DNA of 64,000 nucleotides from Eonycteris spelaea. Taxonomy: Eukaryota; Chordata; Mammalia; Chiroptera; Pteropodidae. A program made the position numbers and the translations under genes. The stretch covers positions 1-64,000 of the forward strand of contig PUFA01000685.1 in NCBI GenBank assembly GCA_003508835.1, given 5' to 3'. This document shows, one piece after another, positions 26,230 to 37,970 of this stretch. The notes under the pieces were generated by a model. The model worked only from the letters and a program-made list of their open reading frames with translations, ran no database searches and was not told where the DNA came from. How positions within the stretch are numbered: position 1 is the first letter of the stretch; each line of letters starts with the position of its first letter.

Positions 26230-27113
26230 GCTATCTTAAAAATCTTTTCAGAGCCCCTTTATGTCTTTGTTCCTGAGACTGTAGATGAAGGGGTTCCGCA
26301 TGGGTGTGACCACAGCATATATCACTGAAGTTTCTGCACTTGAGTGTGAGCTGTGGCTTGCAGCAGAGCTGAGGAATCACTCCAGAATTATACAATAAAT
26401 ATGGAGAACTGAGAGGTGAGACGCACAGGTAGAAATAGCTTTATACTTTCCATGAGCCGATGATATTCCACGTATGGTGGAGAGTATTTAGAGTAAGAGT
26501 CAATGATACCAGCCAGGGGACCCCGGTTAAGAAATATATCACCATGTTATTAAGAGGGTCAGAACAAGCAAGATGAACCATCTGATGGAGGTCACAGATA
26601 AAGTGGGGAATTTTCAAGACTGTCCAGAAAGATAGTCACAACACCATTAAGCTTTGCAGCAAGGAATACAGAGCACTCATGACCCAGGACACCAGAAGCA
26701 GCAGTCCATGGAACCAGAGAGATGACTGTGTAGTGCAGGGGGTGACAGATGGCCACAAATTGGTCAAAAGCCATCACAGTTGGAGGACGTCATCCAACCC
26801 TGCAAAGAGTAGGAAAATACATTTGTGCTACGCTTCCATAGGTTATGATTTTCTGTATTTGGATGTGAACCAGCATCTTTGGGACGTGGTGGAAGTGAAA
26901 CAGATATCCACCAAGGACAGTTTGAAGAGGAAGAAATACATAGTGTGTGGCGTGGGAGTCTGGGCTGATGGCCAATATGATGAGCTGGTTTCCAAACACA
27001 GTGATCAGGTACATGGAGCGGAAGAGCCCAATGTAAGGGGCTACAATTCTGGTTCCTCTGAAAATCTCAAAAGAACTTTGAAAATATCAAAGATTCTCTG
27101 GTTCCATGTCATA
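26230..27113 (-). pseudogene. Olfactory receptor pseudogene, family 7-like, minus strand (C1)
   Basis: Read on the minus strand from ATG 27113-27111 ([10 protein letters not shown]). It sits after a good acceptor with a long pyrimidine tract (ending gtaag at 27122). Pieces recognisable in shifting frames: [17 protein letters not shown] (helix 1), a helix-2 segment with [24 protein letters not shown] in place of [10 protein letters not shown], then [14 protein letters not shown] and a C-terminal NKDIKG region ending near 26230. Many frameshifts are present. The usual MAYDRY-type G-protein contact motif is altered (D-Q-F), and N-terminal codons just after the start are in the wrong frame. The same altered features occur in the C2 copy, so the decay predates the duplication. 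This is a real pseudogene. Confidence 0.85.
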
Positions 27114-27384
27114 GAGGTGACTTACAGGAAAGAGGAAAATAACATGCGTAATTTTCATACAAACTGGCATTCCTCACATAGTTCTAATACTAGAGTTCAT
27201 ATTTTGAATTTAAGAAATTATTTCAATATTTTTATGGATGTGGTCCCCTCTTGGGTTTCCTGTGTGATTTCACAGTAGGAATGAATGTCTCGTTCTGCTT
27301 TTTCTCCTAGGGTTCATGACACTGTATCTACAGTGTTATTGAAAAGGTCTTCATGCATTTTAGGAATATTGTTTGCCAACCACG

Positions 27385-27735
27385 TTTAGGCACTGTCTAG
27401 GCTTGAAGATTGAGAGCTAAGAACAAAAGTCCCTCAATTCAATGATGAGGGATGTTGAAGAAGAATGTACAATAAAATTTTTAAAATATGACATTTGATG
27501 GTGACAGGTGTTATGAAGAAAAGGAAAGCAGATGTAATGGGGAAAGTGATGAGGATGTTGTGTTTTTATGTATATTTAGGCAAGACCTGCTTCACATAAT
27601 ATTTGCACATTGCTTCTAGAACGAAAAGGAGGAGATGCCAGGTTTTGTGGACAAATGTGTACCTTGCGGAGGGATTGGCGAGTGTAAAGGGCCTAGGCAG
27701 AGAAGAAGGGGTTAGTGATGTGCACAAAGCTAACA
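27385..27735 (+). repeat. Ancient interspersed repeat-like segment
   Basis: Wording such as ttaggcactgtct, gatggtgacaggtgttatg and gtaaagggcctaggcagag follows a common old mammalian interspersed repeat (the 'aggcactg ... gtgataagtgctatg ... gcaaaggccctgaggcag' consensus). I recall the pattern but not the family name with certainty. The C2 copy lacks about 45 bp just after ggcactgtc. This segment lies in the intron of the minus-strand OR. Confidence 0.35.
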
Positions 27736-27781
27736 GAGGATCTGTTAGGCCTTGATTATAATTTTTTCAGGTTGCTTCTAT

Positions 27782-27928
27782 GCAGTGGTTCTCACACAGA
27801 AATGATATTGCCCCTGGTATATTCGGAAATATCCAAAGGAATACTGTAAAACAACAACGGTCCATGGGAAAGCATCCGATAAAATTATCCGCCCATATTG
27901 TCAATAGTGAGAGATGAAAACACCTAGT
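27782..27928 (+). mobile_element. MER20-like hAT fossil
   Basis: Begins cagtggttctca and ends with a close match to the MER20 tail (aaaattatccgcccatat, then tgtcaatagtgagag). The middle is shortened and diverged. It is a non-autonomous DNA transposon remnant, old in placental mammals. C2 copy at 52730-52876. Confidence 0.6.
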
Positions 27929-28085
27929 CTAGTCCAGCCCTTCAACTTGAGTGTGTCTATGAATCAACAAGGATTCTGCCAGAAATGGAGAATATGATTC
28001 AGCAGGTCCTGTTATGCTAAGAATTCTGCATTTCTATCAACTCCCAGGTGGTGTTGATGCTGTCAGTCCTGGTTGGAGCAAAGCT
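27929..28085 (+). mobile_element. MER5-like hAT fossil
   Basis: Matches the MER5A core: tatgattcagcaggtcctg, aattctgcatttctatcaa and ctcccaggtggtgttgatgc. It lies directly next to the MER20-like piece. C2 copy at 52877-53040. Confidence 0.65.
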
Positions 28086-28269
28086 GTGGTCTTGGTAAGA
28101 GCCAGCTAGACAAACTTTAGGTTTTCTGAACTAATTTTTTTTGCATGTAGTTTTAAAGAATAATGTATTCACTCATTCGGGAAATATGATAAATGCTGTG
28201 TTTCTTCCTTTATATAAGGCCCTCAAGTGGCACATACTAAAAACTTTTCAAAGACTTTATAGTGAAGAA

Positions 28270-28722
28270 TAAGGACCTCCTGAACGTGTCCACACCCTCA
28301 GCCTTAGGGACTTGAACATATATTTTTATAACAGGAGGAGTTTCAGATAGCAGGTGGAATGGAGTTGCTAATTGGCAACAGTAAGTAAAAGATAATCAGG
28401 ATCATCCACGTGTGGACTGAGGTAATCATAACACTCCTCTAGAAGCAGAAAGGAGACAAGATGAAAATGCACACTGCTGGCTTTGAAGAAGGAGGAAGGG
28501 CCAGGAACAAAGGCATGATTGCAGCTGGCCAGAATGCAAACTGGAAAGGGAAATAATACAATTTCACCTCAGCCTCTATAAGAAAACCAAGCCTGCAGAC
28601 ATCTTGAGTCTAGACAGTGAGACACATAAAGTGTAGGGCACCAGAACTGTGAGAAAGTATATTGCTCTGTTTTAAACTTCTAGTGTAAGAATATTTTACA
28701 GCACTGCTAGAATCTAATATAG
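28270..28722 (+). mobile_element. MLT1-like LTR (ERVL-MaLR)
   Basis: The order of landmarks follows MLT1A-type LTRs: ttagggacttgaacatat near the start, gataatcaggatcatcc, cagcctctataag, gacatcttgagtctag, agtgagacacat, accagaactgtgag, and a tail with cagcactgctagaatctaa. Solo LTR with no internal region. It lies in the intron of the minus-strand OR but in the opposite sense. C2 copy at 53227-53682. Confidence 0.65.
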
Positions 28723-29768
28723 ACATTTACTCACTAAAATGTGCTGAGGGAACTGAGCCAAACTCTCTCCATTCATTCATTCGCATCTTTGGGTAAGAGA
28801 AATATATGTTGAAAACCCACATGAAGAAGAAAGAAATTTTAAATGGAGGTACTTCACCGAATTGTGGTACAGTGAAGTCATCACTGTGTTAATGTAAACA
28901 TGTTCTGGCTACATGCCTTTGATGCATTCAAATTTAAGGGTCACCGGTGACCTTAATTTCTCCCTCACTGAACTGCAAAAGCTTTGGTTCTCATCACCTT
29001 ATACTCTTTTTAGAAGTGGGTCAGTCCTCTGTTTTTATTCCCCACATGCATGACAAAATTTCTATATATATATATATAAAACACATGACAACTGAGGGGA
29101 AAGGCTGAATGTGAGACAGGAATTTCTACTAACTGTTCCAATAGAGAAAGAAAGATAACAAACCCCGAAATATAAGCACCCTCGCCAGAGTGAAAGAATT
29201 TCAGATAAAATTATTTCGGATTCCTTTTTAGACTCTAAAATAATGATTTTTCATGTGAATAACCAGAGTGAGAGAAGATACTGCCTGTATGTCTCATGAG
29301 CGGCTGCCGCAAGTAGTTTCTACCTCCACTATCTGGAACTTTTCAATGAATACATGTTCAAATAAGCTCATCTTAGAAATTTAATACAGACACTCTGATT
29401 TCACTGCACCGTCCTCCACACCTGACACTCAACTTCCTACTCCACAACCAACAAAACTCCTCAGATGTGTTCTCACTTTACTGCAACCATTTTATTCCTA
29501 TCACGCATTCTACAGTGTCACCCAACTGTAAATCTACGCCCATCACTTACTTGTAAACTATGGTCCACATAGTGTCATTTCAGACACACACATTGTCAGT
29601 AATGCATTAACATGAAATAATTATAAATTAGTTACTTAACCAAGAACACAAACAGAGATCTCTTGTCTCTGACTGGGCTGATTGGGCTCTCATGTGATTC
29701 GAGTAAGAGTGCCTCTCTCAATCCTGTCCTGACCCAATCCTGAACTAGCGCTGGGCTATCACACTCAC
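28723..29768. other. Intron sequence of the C1 OR, nothing recognised
   Basis: AT-rich, with a short (ta)n run near 29064. No gene or clear transposon was seen between the MLT1-like LTR and the minus-strand first exon. Confidence 0.5.
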
Positions 29769-30196
29769 CTGGGGGTCTTGGGTCTCTGAAGGCAGGACTC
29801 CGTGAGGAATTCTGACTTCCTCTCTGGGCGGTTGATGATGGAAACTGAACTTCCGTCTCCACACAAGAGAGCAGGAAGAAGTGAAGTATGATCTCTGAAA
29901 CAGCTTAGAAGCCAAAAGCAACAACCATTAGCTGTGGAGCCCTGGGATGCACATGCCATGGGACTGCAGCAGAGGAGGTATTTTCAGCTCCCTTCATCTG
30001 CTCATCAGACACTGTTTCCCTGTTGCTCCCATCTCTGAGCCTCGATTTCCCTGTGAGACATTTGTCTGGACAAACTGGAAATTTTGCCTGCTGATTCTCT
30101 CTTCCAAGAGACCAGGATGGAAGTAAAGTGAATCCTGTTTTCATTACTCCTTCTCCATGACACTTTTGCCTGCCAGATCTCACCTCCCAGCACCAT
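29769..30196 (-). promoter_or_regulatory. Promoter-proximal block and non-coding first exon of the C1 OR
   Basis: On the minus strand this reads as the same block as 1386-1795. Matching landmarks in order are ctgggaggtgag, aaaacaggattcact, ccagac, cacagggaaatcg, gctcagag, ggaaacagtgtctgatgag, catcatcaacc, cttcagagaccc and a donor AG/GTGAGT (intron starts at 29768 and runs leftward). It sits ~2.65 kb upstream of the acceptor of the minus-strand OR at 27122. This shows that the block belongs to the OR gene rather than to the tandem array alone. Confidence 0.7.
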
Positions 30197-30399
30197 ATCC
30201 CAAACCTGAGCTACATTTCTATCAAAAGTCTAAGTCTGAGGATCTGACTTGACTACATCCCTTAGCTCTCCAAAATACTACTTGTGATGAGACACATCTA
30301 CTCTATAACTAAAAAATTGCTATTTCTTCTTTAAAAATGAAGAAACTGTGTAACTTTGATGTTAAGCCACCATACATTTGACACATTAGCAACCTGACA

Positions 30400-30910
30400 C
30401 GTTATCCTGTGTGAGTTTGAGAAAGAGACCCTCCAAGCTGTGCCTCAGAAGTGGGAATTATTTTGAGCTGAAGGCCAATTTTAATTGCTGACTCAAAAGA
30501 AACTCCTGCTTCTCCCTTTAACTACCATAAGTACATGAATAAGAGGACTTTTCTATAATAAAATATTATCAGAGACAATCTTACTTTGACTCACCTGTAT
30601 GGCAGAGCATAATTTTTTTTCCTAAGAACCTGCTCTTTTTATCCTCCTGCACTGACCCTTAAAGCCCTAAAGTGCCTTATCTCATTCCTAGCTCACAATG
30701 TCTTATATACCTCAATCATTTTTTCCATATCTGAACCTCTCCTACACATGGGATCTCTGAGTGTCTCATGTGTGTGGGGTTCCCATACATGTGTATGTAC
30801 TAAATTTGGTTATTTTCTCTTGCGAATCTGTCATGTCCATTTGACTAGTAGACCAGCCAGAAGAACCTTGAGAGAGGAGGAGAGCTTCCTCCTCCCCCAC
30901 AGTTTGCACC
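30400..30910 (+). mobile_element. LTR-like segment, probably ERVL class
   Basis: Carries aaagccctaaagtgcctta, a tctcattcctagctcac segment, ggggttcccatacatgtgt, ctaaatttggttattttctc and agaccagccagaagaacct. I associate this succession with an ERVL-type mammalian LTR. Ends are approximate. The C2 copy is at about 55370-55885. It resembles 25040-25200 in part. Confidence 0.4.
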
Positions 30911-31869
30911 TGTGAGGGAGAGAACCTCACTGCTTGGAGCCTCAAGCTTCCCCATGAGGCTTCTACAGATGAGCAGATCTGGATGTCTGACATAGGCCAG
31001 TGGAAGCTAAGGGTTACTACCATATCATCACACCCCAAATCTCTGTCTGTGTGATCTGGTGGGAGTGAAAGCTTTGAGAGTCTTTTCTGCTCAATTTGAT
31101 TGACAGCAGAAAATATTCATCAAACTATTTTCTTGGTACAGTGACCCTTGGTTACTTGGTAGGAGTACTCACGGGGTTTCTTTTTCTCTGTCTCTGTCTT
31201 GTTTCTCTTTTCATCATGTTATATGTCCTGATATTTGGCCTTACAACCAGTGAGAATATTTTCTCTCTTTCTGTACCATCCAGTGCACTTGTCAATGTGC
31301 ACCTTTCATCCATCCAGCCAGGAAAGCGGTCAGGGGCTTTCCTGTGTCCTTCCCGTTCCTCCCAAAGATGGTCTGTTATCTCTGCAAAATAGAAGTTTGG
31401 TAGGATGCTGGAGGATGATCATGCACCTGATGGGCAACCAGATACACTGTGAATCCAAGCTTTGGTAATCTTAAACCTATTCTGTCAAAGAGAGGAATTC
31501 ATGTGATTCTGATTTGGAACAGCTGTTTAAAGACAGGGCTCCCCATCTTCCTTAAGCTAACTCCAGGGGAGAACGTGTATGAGGGTTTCATTGTTTTGCA
31601 CTCTCCTTTGCGGATGTGTCTCACTGCCACCAATGTCCACAGTACTGGTTTGAGTTGCTATAAACACTACTGTCAAGGCCAGACAATGGAACCTTTCAAT
31701 TACCAAACTTCTAAATTGAAAAAAAAAAGAATTTTTTTCAGAGAGCTCTCATATTGTTATAATAGCTAATCATTAATATTCCTTAATGATATGGGAGGAC
31801 AGAAATCAGAACAAAAATCAAACCCATTCGTAACCTTTCCTATTTGCCTTCACACATTTGCAGGCACTG
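30911..31869. other. No gene seen in C1 right part
   Basis: Open frames here (up to ~106 codons) have no recognisable domains and are not kept in frame in the C2 copy. Relative to C2, about 130 bp is absent near 31738 (C2 has it at 56690-56815). Confidence 0.5.

Positions 31870-31913
<44 letters not shown>
31870..31913. repeat. Poly(A) run of 44
   Basis: An uninterrupted run of 44 A. The C2 copy has only gtttttaaaaaatc at the same place (about 56945), and no retroposed body precedes the run. It is either an expanded A-tract or a bare retroposon tail. Confidence 0.95.
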
Positions 31914-31915
<2 letters not shown>

Positions 31916-32239
31916 ACATTGAGAGTAAAAATGAATGGAAAATAACATAATCTTACTTAAAGACGACGTCAAATTTTATGCCCTAAGAACTCAGCTTGGT
32001 AGTTGTAGAGTTGGAAGCTGCAAAAAACCACACAAACTTCCTTTCTTTCATATAGATTTTTTCTCTGATTCATGCTGATTTTGCCTGATAATGGCATTAT
32101 GACTCACTTGCTTTTTTTTTTTTTTTTTGCCCTCTGTATACCTGAACCTTTATAATAAAGCCTTAGGAATAAAATGAGCCTCAGATCTGTCTCTAATCAT
32201 GAAGGTGATAGGTTTCAGTTGGACTTTAGACAAACAATA

Positions 32240-32600
32240 ACATCTTAGCTTTAGTGTTTCAGCCTCAGACCAGTCGAAGCAGCCGCCAGCCATGGACGAT
32301 GATATGGCACCGGGACTGATTTCAGAACGGACAAAAGTACCAATACCTCACCCCCTCCAATCATCCAATCAGTATAACCTTCATATAACTCTCTTAGTTT
32401 TCCATGAGTACTGATTGTTCCCTAAATAACCTGTATTCTAAGACAGTCTGAGAACCATGACCTGAGTGGTGGTAGTTCGACTGTGTCTCCAGGGCTTGTA
32501 TCTCTAAGAAACTTTACTTTCTTTGCTGCAAAATCTGCTGGATTTACTTCAGCTGAGATGCACCAAAAAGACGGACTCTTTTTTGTTTCTATTAAATAGG
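32240..32600 (+). mobile_element. Possible ERV LTR (promoter/R/U5-like)
   Basis: Resembles the U3-R-U5 arrangement of a class I ERV LTR: ccaatcagtataac, ccctaaataacctgtattc, then ctttactttctttgctgc and a trailing pyrimidine/purine mix. No target duplication or internal proviral sequence was seen. C2 copy at about 57280-57610. Confidence 0.35.
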
Positions 32601-33637
32601 CAACAAGATAAAGTGTAATCTCATGCTCTGCTTCTAGCAGACGCCTTCAAAGGATCTGCAAAGAAGAATGAGTCTGACATTTCCAAGGCACGTTATCTGA
32701 GATGACAGACATAGACGACTTTAAAGTTAAAGATTGACCTTCGAAGGAAGCTTCAGGGCCTAGGACACCAAGATGCCCATGACCCATCTTTACTTAAGAA
32801 TTTTACATCCAGACCACCCTTGGGTTACTGTGGTCTCTTGGTTTCTGAGGCTTTATTTAAGGATTCATGAATGGGAAGCATCCATCGAGCATTTAGAAGG
32901 AACTCCAGTGGTGTAAAAATGGAAGAACTTTATAGAAAGAAGATTGCCCAAGGAAGCTGTGAATGAAAGAAAAGAAGGAATTTTTAGACTAGGACAGCTA
33001 TTTTGGGAGAAATGGACATCAAGGGCTTTTATCCTCCAGAGATCTTTCCTGTTTAGGGATGGAGAGGGCCAGTGTGACCAAGTACTTTACTTTCCTAAAT
33101 GAAAATTCAATGGGTTGATTAGAAAACTTTGAAATCACCATTAGATTGTGTTAATTCTCATTTGCTTCATGGAGAATGCGGAGGTTTTTTTAATGGTAGT
33201 ATGGACAATTTAATGATACTAATTCTTTCCATCAGTGAGACATAATATCTTTCATTTATTTGTGTCTTCTTAAAATGCAAATGGCTGAATTAAAGGAGCC
33301 ATATGAAAATTAATTACATACTGCATGAGTATATGTATATAAACATATTATAGGTAATCAAGAATGTGCACAACTGTTTAATTGCTTTGTTATAGAATTG
33401 TAAAAAAATGATCATTACAATACTGTTTTCTTATTTCTGCTGGTGTGTGAAATGATAACCTAATTCACATGAATGTTTTGAGAATAAAAAAAATGTTTGA
33501 AATATTTGTAAGTCTAAGATCTCTTCCTTCAATAAGCAGTGTATGCACATATACATATATGTACCTATTTACCTGCCTTCCTTTCAACTAAACACACATA
33601 TATGCACAACACAGACTAATCAATAACATCATTTTTA
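32601..33637. other. Right end of C1, nothing recognised
   Basis: AT-rich sequence that parallels 57611-58675 at lower identity. It ends where the two C copies part company after tcatttttа-type wording (33637 and 58675). Confidence 0.5.
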
Positions 33638-34340
33638 TACTATTCAAATTAATCTATAGATTCAATGCAATCCCTATCAAATTATCAATAGCAATTTTAA
33701 GAGATCTAGAACAAATAATCCTAAACCTTATGTGGAGCCATTAAAAACCCCCAATAGCCACAGGGATATTGAGAAAGAAGAACAAAGTTGGAAACACAAC
33801 ACTACCTGCTATCAGACTATACCACAAGGCTACAGTAACCAAAACACAATAGTACACACAAAAACAGATACATTGATCCAAGGAACAGAATAGAGAGCCC
33901 AGAAGTAAATACACGCCTATACGCTCACAAAGGAGGTAAGAATATACAATGGAGGAAAGACAGTCTTTTCAATAAATGGTGTTGGAAAAATTGGACAGAT
34001 GCATGTAAAAAAAAGAAGCTGGACCATCTTCTTACACCGTATACAAGAATAGACTCAAAATGATTAAAGACTTAAACGTAAGACCCAAAACCATAAAACT
34101 TCCAGAGGGAAATATAGGCAACAAACTCTCAGATATTACTAACAGGAATTTCTTTTCAGATATATCTCCTCAGGCAAGATAAACAAAAGAAAAAGTAAAC
34201 AAATGAGAGTACATCAAACTAAAACATTTTTGTACAGCAAAGGAAACCATCAACAAAACAAAAAGACAACGACTGGGAGAAGATATTCGCTAATGATACA
34301 TCTGGTTAATATCCAAAAATATACAAAGAAAATATATAAA
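33638..34340 (+). mobile_element. L1 LINE fragment at the C1/U4b junction
   Basis: About 700 bp of L1 ORF2 3' half: gattcaatgcaatccctatc, ggaacagaatagagagcc, tcaataaatggtgttgga and taatatccaaaaatatac. It is cut at both ends within ORF2 and has no poly(A) tail. The left edge is the point where C1 and C2 diverge, and the right edge is the first base of unit sequence. It was probably truncated by rearrangement rather than by normal insertion. Confidence 0.85.
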
Positions 34341-34921
34341 GGCCCAGTATAATGAAATGACTGTGGTATAACACCATTTCCTTAGGCATAACTGTTTGAA
34401 GAAAGGGAACCAATAGTTGTAGCATAAGCAGGATTTTATAGACTATGTCTGGGGAGCCCTTTTCATGTTAGATCAGAGAACTAGAACTAGTGTACCCATC
34501 AGATGTGTTACAAAGACATAAAAACTCAAAGCCCCCACAAAAAAGGAAAGAATTCCACAAAGAAAAGTGAGAAAAGGGGCAGGCTCATACACTATGGGGC
34601 CATATAAAAACAGGAGTGGTCAAAATAATGTGGAATAAGTGCAGGAATAACAGTTAGTTCAGGGCTGAGGTGGATGCCATGATGCCAGCGAGTGGTAAAG
34701 GCCTGGTTAGTGAGAGTCCGTTGAGTCTGCGGCTGCCTCATCTCTCTGCACCTGACTCTGTGGGCTCGACATTCTTCTTGCTTTACCCTCAGTGGTTAGA
34801 AGTGGTCTTTTAAAACTATTCTTGTATTTAATGCAGAGGATTAGAGAGTTTTTTTAATTTCTTCCAAAGTAAGGCATTCTTTTTATGTTGCAACCCAGCA
34901 TGCCTAAACAAAAACACAGAA

Positions 34922-34924
<3 letters not shown>

Positions 34925-34961
<37 letters not shown>

Positions 34962-34970
34962 CACACACAC
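34925..34970. repeat. CA microsatellite in U4b
   Basis: CA run with one interruption (caacac) at the unit-locked site. Confidence 0.95.
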
Positions 34971-35947
34971 GAGACTGACAGACCCATGAAACGAGTATAT
35001 ATGTACTCTATGTTTGAAACACTCTCATATTTTCTTTTATGACATCTAGATTCTGTTCTAGTTAATTCTTACAACCCAGTCTGACATGCTACCGGGTCCT
35101 ATATAGAATACAGAAAACAGTCCTCTGGCATGTCCTCCACATCTAGGTCAGCGTTGCCTCCTTCTCTTCCTTCTCTCATCATCAACAATTTCTGGGAGAA
35201 AGTTCCCTCACCGCTGTATGGATGTTTATTTATTCATCTACTGTTTCCAACTCAGCTAAGTCTGGTGTGAAAGTGGTGATGTATATAACATGCTGCATGC
35301 CTCAAGCACTCACTCTGTCAAAGGAAGAAAAGACATAGATCTAAGAGGAAACTCCACCATATGCATCCTAATATGGAATTAACTTGATGAGAAAATATCC
35401 TTTTCCTGTGATAATGTTCAGAAAAAAAACAGGCTCATGAAGGAGAGGATGTAGACACTCTGAAAGAGGACACGGACTTTAGAGGACGGGGAGAGGGTGA
35501 AAACTTCCAGTGTCTCTTGGGGTAACACCAAGCAGAGAGAAGCGTGTGTGTAAAGGCTCTGAGCCTTGTAGCTGTGGTGCCAGGTGAAACCGGGAGTCAG
35601 GTTCAACGTTTGGAAGATTGATGTGAGTACAAGCAGGGCTCTATGTAGGTGAAGCAGGTGAAAAGTTCACAAGACTTGAGCCTTGTGTTTGAAGCTACAC
35701 AATTTGTCTTCTGTCTGCATTGAGGAGTCACTGGGATGGAGTTTAATGCGGGAGACTTGTGAACGGTTTTCAATATACAGAGATCTCCATGAGTCAATGT
35801 GATTTTCTATTTAGAGGGTTTCCAACCTGGAAAACATGGGAGGGATGGAAAAATAATATGGCTGTGCCACTGGGGACCTAGAGGCAGGGATGCAATGGAG
35901 ATATTAGGTGCAGAAAAAAATAATCAGCCTCAACTCATCACAGTGGG

Positions 35948-35979
35948 AGTCATTTATTTATCAACAGAAATAAATGACT
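35948..35979. repeat. 12-bp inverted repeat with compensatory change (U4b)
   Basis: Arms agtcatttattt and aaataaatgact. Compared with U1-U3, one base differs in each arm (A to G on the left, T to C on the right), and the pairing is preserved. Confidence 0.8.
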
Positions 35980-37970
35980 AACTTTGCTAAACATATTACA
36001 TATATTGTTCAAACCTGCCACCGTTCTGAATTCATATTACTATCTGCACTATTTGGTGGGGTTGTTAGCATTAAGAATGTCCAGCTGTCTCTCCTCATTC
36101 AAAAAACTAAGAGGTGATAGATCTCAGAATCAACACTGGTTTTCTGACTCCCAAGGTTTTGTGTTTAATGTTATTAACTAAGTCTCATTTCAGCTTTAAA
36201 ATCCCTGCTTTTTTTCTATACATCGTATATTTACTTTTGTAGATCGTAGGTTTATTCTTTGCAAATCTAGTAAGCTGTTTGATCTGTAAGGGGTCTTGAT
36301 GCCATGAAGATACTGCTCTTTTTTTTTGAGTAAATTGTTATTTGCTACTTTATTGATTATTCTGAGCATAAGGCAAAACAACGGTGTTTGGCATGTCACC
36401 ATCACCAAGAACACTTTTTCTTTATCACAATCTCTCAGAGACCACCGGAAATTATTAGATATACCCCGGTCACTGAGGAACTTCGGCTTCTCTCTCTTAC
36501 ATCTTTTTATCTCTCTGCTTAACTGCTTTTTAATGTACAGGGCAGAAAATAGTTATATGAAAATGGAGCCCATTCTTACATGTCAATTTGGGAACTTATC
36601 ATTGGACTTTGGAACTATTTCTATAACGTAAGGGGACAAGGTAATCTGATATTATCTTGCCTTGTATTCTTTCTTTCCTCATTATTGTGTCTGGAGGTGA
36701 GTAGAATCTTGTATTAACATGACTCCAGGAGGATATAGTGTTGTGTCTATGGGTGTGAGTGTGTGTGGTTTGTGGGCCATGAGCATTTCTCCATTTCTTG
36801 GGCAGAGATACCTAGCTCATATACTCTAAAATGTGTTCTTTATAGACACAAGAACGTCAACCAACAGATAGAACTAAGAAAGCATTGCTTCTCCTCACAG
36901 GATCCCTTGCAAAGATAATAAAGTTTAAGGAATAATATGTGACTGAGTCATTCCTGGGTCTTGAAGTTTCACCTTTAGCAAACAGGTCATCTCATTCCTC
37001 GACGTTCTCTCACACCACCACTATCATCTCACTCTTTTTCATTCCCCTCACCATCCCGATTCCTTTTCAGCCTTGATTACTTGAGACAAGTACCAGCCTC
37101 AAGACCTTTGCACTGCCTCTTTCCACACAGCCTACACACTTCCCCCAAATATTCCTGTCACTCCTGTATCTTCCTGAGGTCTCGGTTCAAAGAGCATGCT
37201 GATTTCAAGTCTTTCTCAACTACATTAAAAATAACATGCACATATCTGTTCTTTTATAGCTACTCTCTGTTTCTTTTTTTTTTTTTCAAAGCACATGAAG
37301 CATCTAACATCGTGTGTGATTTTTCTCTACCCTATATTCTTTCTCTGTCTTTGGACTGTAGGGACTTCTGTTTTCAGCACCCTGTTTTCCTTGATGAGAG
37401 AAAGTCAGACTCAGTACATATTTCTCAATGAGCGTGGAAAGACCACATTTCCTCAGAGATAAATTTATGAAAAAGGGGACCAATAGTTGTAGCATAAGCA
37501 GGATTTTATATAATATGTCTAAGGAGGACTTTGCATGATGAAAACAGAATAGAACTAGGACCAGTGTATCCATCAAATATGTCATGAAGAGGTCAAAACT
37601 CAAAGTCAAAGTACAAAGAAAAGTACCACAAGAAAAGTGAGACAGGCCAGCCTCATTTAGTAAGTGCCCTATGAAAACAAGGGTGCTCAAATAAACATGA
37701 AATAGGTACAGGAATCACAGAAATTATATGAGAATGAATTTCTCATTAAACCTGCAAAAAAAATATTTATTTGGCCAACTTCTGATAGTGGGACAGCAAT
37801 TCCTATTTAGAGGTAAGATTATTTAAATGGTATCAGATGTCTATAAACTCACATATGTACCATGTATATTTTACTGCACAATACAAATTGTAGCACTTCA
37901 AGATGCTAGCAATGACCATGACTGTTAATTAATTATGTAAATTTTTATATCCCATCATAACAACCAACAC

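Larger units (their letters stand above)
23112..33637. repeat. Large duplicated block C1 (~10.5 kb)
   Basis: Non-unit sequence repeated at 48098-58675. It holds L1 remnants, LTR-like pieces, a minus-strand OR with its first exon, hAT fossils and an MLT1-like LTR. The left part up to about 27.4 kb is almost identical to C2; the right part is clearly more diverged (about 90% by eye). Its left edge abuts U4a and its right edge an L1 fragment. Confidence 0.9.
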
